This document shows positions 5,324 through 9,722 of a stretch of 9,722 nucleotides of DNA, piece by piece (within the stretch, counting starts at the first letter, position 1; every line of letters begins with the position of its first letter). The notes under the pieces were generated by a model. The model was not told the DNA's origin, ran no database searches, and saw only the letters and a program-made list of their open reading frames with translations. Position numbers and translations under genes: made by a program. Source of the stretch: CAZMNY01 sp964635375. Lineage in GTDB: Bacteria; Planctomycetota; Planctomycetia; Pirellulales; Pirellulaceae. The DNA is taken from contig CAZWOU010000237.1 in assembly GCA_964635375.1 (NCBI GenBank), forward strand, positions 1 to 9,722, given 5' to 3'.

Positions 5324-6592
5324 ATGGGATGCGTCATGAATGATGGAATATTGCGCCGAGTCGCCTGGCGGCAGATTTGTCCCTGGCTATTGCTGTTTCA
5401 AACGCCTCGCTTGGCGCTTCGGCTACCGATATTGGCTTTGGCCTTTGCAGCGGTGATGCTCACGCCGCTTGGTTGGTGGATCAGCGCCGCCCTATTTGTT
5501 GGGCCGAACGAGCCGGACATGGCGATGCATTCCCTCGCGAATAGTGCTTGGCCTGGCGCGGACGCTGGAGGGATTGCCGCTGGCGGGTTCGATCGCGCCT
5601 ACAAGACAACGTTGACCTACGGCCCCTCGGCTTTGCATGCCAAGATGGCGGCATGGCAACGCGTTCTGCTCGCGCCTTCAAGCGCCACGTCGGCTGCGTA
5701 TTTGTTGTTTGGCTATCTTTGGACGCTGTTTGTTTGGTCCTTCTTCGGAACCGCGATTAGCCGGATCGCCGTGGCGCATTTTGGCTGCGGAGAACAGATA
5801 GGCATTGGCCAGGCGATGCGTTTCGCACGCGGACGATTCCGCTCTGTCGTCTCCGCGCCCCTGATTCCGACCGCCGCACTGGTGTTTCTGTTACTGATCC
5901 CCGGAGCACTCGGATGGCTGATGTCATTCGAGGGTTTCGCTGCCATATTCGCCTCGATTCTGTGGGGCGGGGCGCTTCTGGCTGGCGTGTTTGCGACGCT
6001 TCTCGCTGTGGGAATCTTCTTCGGTTGGCCGCTGATGATTCCTACGATTGCGACGGAACGAAATGGAGACGCATTTGAGGCCCTGGCCAACTCCTTCGCC
6101 TATTGCACCCAGCGACCGCTGCACCTCTTCCTCTACGCCGCGCTGGCATCCTTGCTAGGCGGCGCCACCTGGGTCGCAGTCGATGGGTTTCTTGGATTCT
6201 TGTTGCACTCGACCACGCTCGCCGCCACGGTTTTCGGAGCTGAGGCCGCCAATTTTAGAATCGCTTCCTCACAGGGGGCCATTCTCAAATTCTGGACCGT
6301 GCTCGCGCAAGGTTTCGCCGCTGGTTTTCATTTCAGCTTCTTCTGGTCGGCCAGTTCCGCAATCTACTTGCTGCTCCGACGCGACCTTGACCAGACTGAC
6401 TTCGACGATGTCCATTTGGAGCGAGATGGCGAGCCGATGCCGATGCCCACGATCAGCCCAACGCCCCCGGCTGATGACATCGGCCCCGAGGCGAAGACAC
6501 CCTCAGAATCAAACGCAGAATCAAACGACGGCGAGTCGGCAGATGAGAACGGCAATGACGCTACCGCCAATAACCAAACTCCAGAGGCCTGA
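5324..6592 (+). CDS. Polytopic membrane protein of unknown function
   Basis: I do not recognise a named family. The 422-residue product has about six hydrophobic stretches, near residues 36-58, 124-150, 178-200, 204-240 (long, perhaps two helices), 266-294 and 320-350. There is no cleavable signal peptide. The final 70 residues form an acidic Pro/Asn/Ser-rich tail (SNAESNDGES region), probably cytoplasmic. Two polar segments preceding membrane helices look alike in style: IGQAMRFARGRFRSVVSAPL (161-180) and an Ala/Phe/Arg-containing EALANSFAYCTQRP stretch (252-265). This hints at an internal pseudo-duplication of the kind seen in some multi-pass DUF proteins. ATGs at 5324 and 5336 are both possible starts; neither has a clear ribosome-binding site. 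It lies 117 bases after yacG, so it may be co-transcribed or have its own promoter. Conserved planctomycete proteins of this style exist to my recollection; transport or envelope roles are only guesses. Confidence 0.85.
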   Translation: MGCVMNDGILRRVAWRQICPWLLLFQTPRLALRLPILALAFAAVMLTPLGWWISAALFVGPNEPDMAMHSLANSAWPGADAGGIAAGGFDRAYKTTLTYGPSALHAKMAAWQRVLLAPSSATSAAYLLFGYLWTLFVWSFFGTAISRIAVAHFGCGEQIGIGQAMRFARGRFRSVVSAPLIPTAALVFLLLIPGALGWLMSFEGFAAIFASILWGGALLAGVFATLLAVGIFFGWPLMIPTIATERNGDAFEALANSFAYCTQRPLHLFLYAALASLLGGATWVAVDGFLGFLLHSTTLAATVFGAEAANFRIASSQGAILKFWTVLAQGFAAGFHFSFFWSASSAIYLLLRRDLDQTDFDDVHLERDGEPMPMPTISPTPPADDIGPEAKTPSESNAESNDGESADENGNDATANNQTPEA

Positions 6593-6633
6593 AGGCTCCA
6601 CTGGATCAACTCGTCGGGCTACGGTCTTATCGG

Positions 6634-7275
6634 CTACAGTTCAGCGGGCTGACAGAAACGCGCGTCAATCAGGCTAAGAATCCTCTTGGCAACCTCGTCC
6701 TTGTCGCCTTTGATGCCGGTCAGAACGTTGCCGTTGGGGTCGATCAATTCGACTTCGTTCGTGTCGGCGTTCATGGCGCCTGGCCCGTTGAGCACCATCA
6801 GGTCGCAGCTCTTCTTCTCGAGCTTGGTTAGCGCGCGAAACCTCTGGTCTTCCGTTTCCAAGGCAAATCCAACAAGCCATTGAGAGGCAGTCTTGATCCG
6901 CCCTAACGTCGCCATGACATCGGAGGTCTCAATGAGGTTCAATTGGAGCGGACAGCCGGTCTTTGCGATCTTGTGCTCTTCAACTCGCACCGGTTGGTAG
7001 TCGCAGGGCGCTGCAGCGCCGATCGCGCCATCGCACTCGGGAAACAGCCTCTGGCTCGCCTCCAGCAGGTCGTCCGTGGAGACAATTTCGATCAACTCCG
7101 CCCCTGACGGATAATCGACTTCTACGGGGCCGCTGACGACGACGACATCATGGCCGAGGGCAATCGCCGCGGCGGCCAGGGCTCGCCCCATCTTTCCGCT
7201 CGATGCGTTCGTCAAATAGCGGACAGGATCAAGATACTGTCGAGTCGGCCCAGAGGTGATGAGTATCCGAGCCAT
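6634..7275 (-). CDS. coaB: Phosphopantothenate-cysteine ligase (CoaB), stand-alone
   Basis: CoaB joins 4'-phosphopantothenate to cysteine, using CTP in most bacteria, in coenzyme A synthesis. The 213-residue protein matches the C-terminal half of the usual CoaBC fusion. It has SGPTRQYLDPVRYLTNASSG (8-27), in which Asn23 corresponds to E. coli Asn210, the GKMG that follows, a GAAAPCDYQPV segment (86-96), and HKIAK with Lys102/Lys105 in the region of catalytic Lys289. The frame extends to 7305, but the ATG at 7275 gives the normal MARILITSGPTR start and leaves a 7-base gap after coaC. Its ribosome-binding site GAAGGA (7291-7286) is the last two sense codons of coaC, which implies coupled translation and probably 1:1 output with its partner. 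Its 3' end faces the membrane-protein gene 41 bases away, with no obvious terminator between them. Confidence 0.94.
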   Translation of the reverse strand: MARILITSGPTRQYLDPVRYLTNASSGKMGRALAAAAIALGHDVVVVSGPVEVDYPSGAELIEIVSTDDLLEASQRLFPECDGAIGAAAPCDYQPVRVEEHKIAKTGCPLQLNLIETSDVMATLGRIKTASQWLVGFALETEDQRFRALTKLEKKSCDLMVLNGPGAMNADTNEVELIDPNGNVLTGIKGDKDEVAKRILSLIDARFCQPAEL

Positions 7276-7282
7276 TTGGAAT

Positions 7283-7834
7283 TCATCCTTCGAAGGCGCG
7301 GCCAAGCGCCGATTCGATTCGCTCTGCGAGAATCTGAGGTTCGACCATGCGGCCAGCCCCTTGGACCCGGCAACTCAGCCAGCCGCTCTCTGGGCTCACT
7401 ACTTCCACTCCGTCCTCGGCCAATCGCGTGACGTTGCGTTGCACCGAAGGCTTGGCCCACATTTCGGCGTTCATCGAGGGTGCGGCGAGAATCGGCCCGC
7501 GAAAACTAAGGTACAAGGTGGAAAGCAAGTCATCCGCAAGACCGTTTGCAGCTTGGCCGAGGAAATGAGCCGTGGCGGGTGCGATGCAGAGCAGTTCGTA
7601 CTCGCGAGCGATTTCGATATGGGCGCCAAGCGGAAAGCGGGAATCAAAAACCTCACACGCCACAGGGCGGCCACTGAGAGCGGCGAACGTGGCGTCCCCC
7701 ACAAATTCGCCGGCCGCACAAGTCCGCACGACTTGGACATCCGCGCCGCGTTGCACCAATTGGCTAACGAGGGCGGCGCTCTTGAACGCCGCGACGCCTC
7801 CAGTCACGCCAATCACAACGCGGCGATTCTTCAT
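7283..7834 (-). CDS. coaC: Phosphopantothenoylcysteine decarboxylase (CoaC), stand-alone
   Basis: CoaC is an FMN enzyme that decarboxylates 4'-phosphopantothenoylcysteine to 4'-phosphopantetheine, the step after CoaB. The 183-residue protein is the flavoprotein half of CoaBC. It has the N-terminal GVTGGVAAFKS flavin motif (9-19), His72 in GAHIEIAR (the catalytic His), PATAHFLGQAANGLADDLLS (86-105), Asn122 in APSMNAEMW and Cys155 in SGWLSCRVQGAGRM (the substrate-clamp Cys). All expected active-site residues are present. In most bacteria this domain is fused to CoaB; here it ends in a TGA and CoaB follows in a different frame with its own start. Its ATG overlaps the rpoZ stop (ATGA), so translation is coupled to rpoZ. 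The split looks genuine rather than a frameshift, because both proteins have clean termini and good initiation signals. Confidence 0.95.
   Translation of the reverse strand: MKNRRVVIGVTGGVAAFKSAALVSQLVQRGADVQVVRTCAAGEFVGDATFAALSGRPVACEVFDSRFPLGAHIEIAREYELLCIAPATAHFLGQAANGLADDLLSTLYLSFRGPILAAPSMNAEMWAKPSVQRNVTRLAEDGVEVVSPESGWLSCRVQGAGRMVEPQILAERIESALGRAFEG
7286..7291 (-). promoter_or_regulatory. coaB ribosome-binding site inside the coaC end
   Basis: Read on the minus strand, GAAGGA encodes the last Glu-Gly of CoaC, is followed directly by its TGA, and lies 10 bases before the coaB ATG at 7275. It fixes the coaB start and suggests that ribosomes ending coaC feed coaB. Confidence 0.7.
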
Positions 7835-8094
7835 ATTTCGTCAGCTTGAATGTCAGGCCCATCCTCGCTGGCTGTCTCTTCGCCCGTGATTCGCACTTCA
7901 TCAGACGAGTCCAAGAATATCTTCTCTTGGAGGATCTCCTGAAGCACGATCTTCATCCGGTCGGATGAATCCAATTCCACCAGCGCGCGGCTGCCGGAAT
8001 TCAATTGCACGAGGCGTTTTTGAATGAGAGTCGACAATTTGAATCGCCCGCCGACTTTGTTAATGATCTCTTCTTCCCTAAGTTCTTCAAGCAA
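7831..8094 (-). CDS. rpoZ: RNA polymerase omega subunit
   Basis: Omega helps fold and assemble the beta' subunit of RNA polymerase and can form part of a ppGpp site. The 87-residue product (E. coli 91) carries the family core NKVGGRFKLSTLIQKRLVQL (12-31) followed by NSGSRALVE, then a variable acidic tail. The start is TTG at 8094: an in-frame TGA sits just upstream with no ATG between, and a perfect AGGAGG lies 8 bases before the TTG. The N-terminus is a short acidic stretch (LEELREEE). It lies 144 bases after gmk, long for this operon, so it may have an extra promoter or leader. The stop overlaps the coaC start as ATGA. The gmk-rpoZ-coaBC order is widely conserved and supports the call. Confidence 0.92.
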   Translation of the reverse strand: MLEELREEEIINKVGGRFKLSTLIQKRLVQLNSGSRALVELDSSDRMKIVLQEILQEKIFLDSSDEVRITGEETASEDGPDIQADEI

Positions 8095-8102
8095 CGGTGG
8101 AT

Positions 8103-8108
8103 CCTCCT
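8103..8108 (-). promoter_or_regulatory. Consensus ribosome-binding site of rpoZ
   Basis: The minus strand reads AGGAGG (plus strand CCTCCT), 8 bases before the TTG at 8094. It is the strongest Shine-Dalgarno seen in the window and decides the non-ATG start. Confidence 0.85.
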
Positions 8109-8238
8109 GGTATGGGTCTCAACCGCAAGTGGTAAACTCACAGCTGTCCTGTCTGTTCAAACATGTCTCTTTGCATCGACGAGAACAAGACGATGTTGGG
8201 ATTGGCGTATTGTGACGGTTGGGCTTGGAGCACTCTTG

Positions 8239-8835
8239 CTAACGTTCAAATTCGACGGGGCTGGTTGGAGCGGTTTGGGCTATTTTCCGAATGGCTTCCA
8301 CGGCGCGAGCGGCCGTATCGTTGATGACTTCAAATTGATACTTGCCGCGCTGTTGCATTTCACCTTGGGCGACTTCCAGCCGTCGACGAATAACGTCCCC
8401 TTCTTCGGTCGCCCGCTTTCGAAGGCGGCGTTCAAGCTCCTCCATCGAGCCTGGGTGAATGAAGATCGTGGCCGCCGTTGGGACCCGCTCCATGATCGAC
8501 AAGGCGCCTCGGACATCGATCTCTAAAACTACCCATTTTCCGCGTTTTAGGCCAGAGGCCACTTGGCTCCGCAGCGTACCGTACCAGTCACCTCGCCCGA
8601 AAACTTCCTTGCATTCGAGGAACTCGCCCGCCGAACGCCGTTCCTGAAACTCCTTCTGGGTCAGGAAAAAATAGTCCTTACCGTCCGCCTCGCCTTCACG
8701 CGGCGTTCGAGTCGTGGCTGAAATACTGAACACAAAAGGGCTCTCGTCGCGGACCAACTCGGCCAAGACGGTCGATTTGCCCGCCCCAGAGGGACCAGAA
8801 ATGATCAGTAGTTTGCCGTCGCTGGGATCCGACAT
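8239..8835 (-). CDS. gmk: Guanylate kinase
   Basis: Gmk transfers phosphate from ATP to GMP, making GDP for GTP/dGTP pools in the cytosol. The 198-residue protein (E. coli 207) has the P-loop GPSGAGKS (14-21), then the GMP-binding segment SISATTRTPREGEADGKDYF with its conserved Ser, Arg and Tyr, FLECKEVFGRGDWYGT (GMP-site Glu and Tyr), EIDVRGA (the Mg-site Asp), and the lid/Arg-rich stretch ERRLRKRATE followed by RRRLEVAQGEM. The start ATG at 8835 gives a short polar lead MSDPSDGK before the first strand; the Shine-Dalgarno is weak. It lies 24 bases after yicC and heads the gmk-rpoZ-coaC-coaB run. All key residues look intact. Confidence 0.97.
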   Translation of the reverse strand: MSDPSDGKLLIISGPSGAGKSTVLAELVRDESPFVFSISATTRTPREGEADGKDYFFLTQKEFQERRSAGEFLECKEVFGRGDWYGTLRSQVASGLKRGKWVVLEIDVRGALSIMERVPTAATIFIHPGSMEELERRLRKRATEEGDVIRRRLEVAQGEMQQRGKYQFEVINDTAARAVEAIRKIAQTAPTSPVEFER

Positions 8836-8859
8836 TTTCGTGCTTGCGCCTGTCTGCAG

Positions 8860-9722
8860 TCACTCAACGTTCTGAATCATTTCACGCATCCGCTCAATCA
8901 AGGCCTTGATTTCGACGACATCGCGAGAAATATCCGCATTATTGGCTTTGGAGCCAATCGTGTTCGTTTCCCGAAACATCTCTTGCGTGAGGAAATCTAA
9001 CTTGCGGCCATTACTGTCCACTTGCGATATCACACTGAGGAATTGATCGAGATGGCTAGCCATGCGGACAAGCTCCTCGGAAATGTCACAGCGCTCGGCA
9101 AACAAGCCGACCTCGCGAACCAAGTCCGCAGGCTGTACGCTGACTTCATGCTTTTCGAGCAACCGGTTGAGCCGTTCCGCCAAGCGGTCGCCATAGTCAG
9201 CGGCCACGGCCGGCGCATTGGAATGGATGCTGCCAAGGACCTCCCGAATCGACTCGCAGTTCTGGACCAGATCCCGCTCCATCGCGGCGCCTTCGTCGCC
9301 TCTCATCTTGTTGAGACTGGCGACGGCCAACTGAACCGCGGGCTCGACAATCAACCACAGCTGGTCCGCGTCTAACTTGGCGGTCACTCGCTGGTCCACC
9401 ACGCCAGGAAGCAGCAAGAGCGATTCGATCGAGGCGCCGCCCTCCTCAAGCTGAGTCAATTGCTCACGGTAACTCGTCAATACCGCTGAGTTGATGCGAT
9501 ACTCCTGAGCCGAAATACCGTCGAGACGCACATCGACATGCACGGCGCCGCGGCGAATCGTCTTCCGCAACAACGCCTCGACACGTGGCTCGATACCGCT
9601 CAGACCATCCGTCGAGCGAACGCTGATCTTCAGGTAACGGCTGTTCACCGAGCGGATCTCAGTCGAGATCGACGTCTCGTTGAGTTGATGTGTCGCGTCG
9701 CCTTGGCCCGTCATACTTAGAA
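8860..9722 (-). CDS. yicC: YicC-family RNA-turnover protein, probably 5'-partial
   Basis: The protein belongs to the YicC/YloC family. E. coli YicC has been linked to degradation of the small RNA RyhB together with PNPase, and family members have endoribonuclease activity; the same role here is inference. The N-terminal domain has TEIRSVNSRYLKISVR and RRGAVHVDVRL. The C-terminal DUF1732 part has EVGLFAERCDISEELVRMAS, HLDQFL, GRKLDFLTQEMFRETNTIGSK, and ends in EMIQNVE as the family does. The ATG at 9714 would give 284 residues, but the frame stays open to the edge and reads Leu-Ser just before MTGQG. Since the family usually starts with a few residues ahead of SMTGFG, the true start is probably just beyond 9722. 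It is the first visible gene of the gmk-rpoZ-coaC-coaB cluster. Confidence 0.94.
   Translation of the reverse strand, partial: LSMTGQGDATHQLNETSISTEIRSVNSRYLKISVRSTDGLSGIEPRVEALLRKTIRRGAVHVDVRLDGISAQEYRINSAVLTSYREQLTQLEEGGASIESLLLLPGVVDQRVTAKLDADQLWLIVEPAVQLAVASLNKMRGDEGAAMERDLVQNCESIREVLGSIHSNAPAVAADYGDRLAERLNRLLEKHEVSVQPADLVREVGLFAERCDISEELVRMASHLDQFLSVISQVDSNGRKLDFLTQEMFRETNTIGSKANNADISRDVVEIKALIERMREMIQNVE

Noticed and set aside
6593..6633. A bidirectional terminator between the convergent membrane-protein and coaB genes
   Set aside because: The 41 bases hold only a GGCTAC direct repeat and an imperfect, short-looped pairing, with no T tract on either strand.
7276..7305. A start for coaB at 7305, overlapping coaC
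   Set aside because: The ten extra residues are not part of the CoaB fold, and GAAGGA is correctly spaced for the ATG at 7275.
8227..8242. A CIRCE-like sequence (TTAGCA...AGTGCT on the minus strand) at the gmk end
   Set aside because: CIRCE needs TTAGCACTC and GAGTGCTAA arms with a 9-base spacer; here the arms are fragmentary and run together over the gmk stop codon. No CIRCE was found before dnaJ or groES either.
8005..8526. A 173-codon plus-strand frame across rpoZ, the leader and gmk
   Set aside because: It is antisense to two confident genes, has no recognisable domain and no ribosome-binding site.

Overview
The window is ordinary, well-conserved chromosomal housekeeping DNA, densely packed and moderately GC-rich. 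Gene content and order suggest a planctomycete, probably of the Pirellula/Rhodopirellula type: a groES between two groEL paralogues, followed by a dnaJ-grpE pair without dnaK. That placement rests on recollection of gene order and protein style, not on a search. I found no mobile element, CRISPR array, rRNA, tRNA or defence system.

Plus strand, 1-2686: a chaperonin cluster. It begins with the 3' end of one groEL, whose tail is His/Asp-rich and then Gly-Met-rich. Next come groES and a complete second groEL that starts with GTG and has no Gly-Met tail. A strong intrinsic terminator at 2734-2769 closes the cluster. Plus strand, 2871-5206: dnaJ, grpE, an FmdB-type zinc-ribbon protein and a YacG-type zinc protein, tightly spaced and probably one operon. 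After a 117-base gap holding a hairpin and phased short repeats comes a polytopic membrane protein of unknown function (5324-6592).

Minus strand, 9722 down to 6634: yicC, gmk, rpoZ, coaC and coaB, convergent with the membrane-protein gene. This matches the widespread bacterial order yicC-gmk-rpoZ-coaBC, except that the usually fused CoaBC enzyme is two separate proteins here. rpoZ has a TTG start behind a perfect AGGAGG. rpoZ and coaC overlap by an ATGA, and the coaB ribosome-binding site is made of the last codons of coaC, so translation of these three is probably coupled.

The genes fall into two functional groups. The first handles protein folding and stress (GroEL/ES chambers, DnaJ-GrpE co-chaperones), with two small zinc proteins downstream. 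The second covers RNA turnover, GMP phosphorylation, the RNA polymerase omega subunit and coenzyme A synthesis. The points most worth a second look are the divergence of the two GroELs (tail chemistry and a 14-residue insertion at the inter-ring contact), possible attenuator hairpins inside the gro cluster, and the uncharacterised membrane protein.
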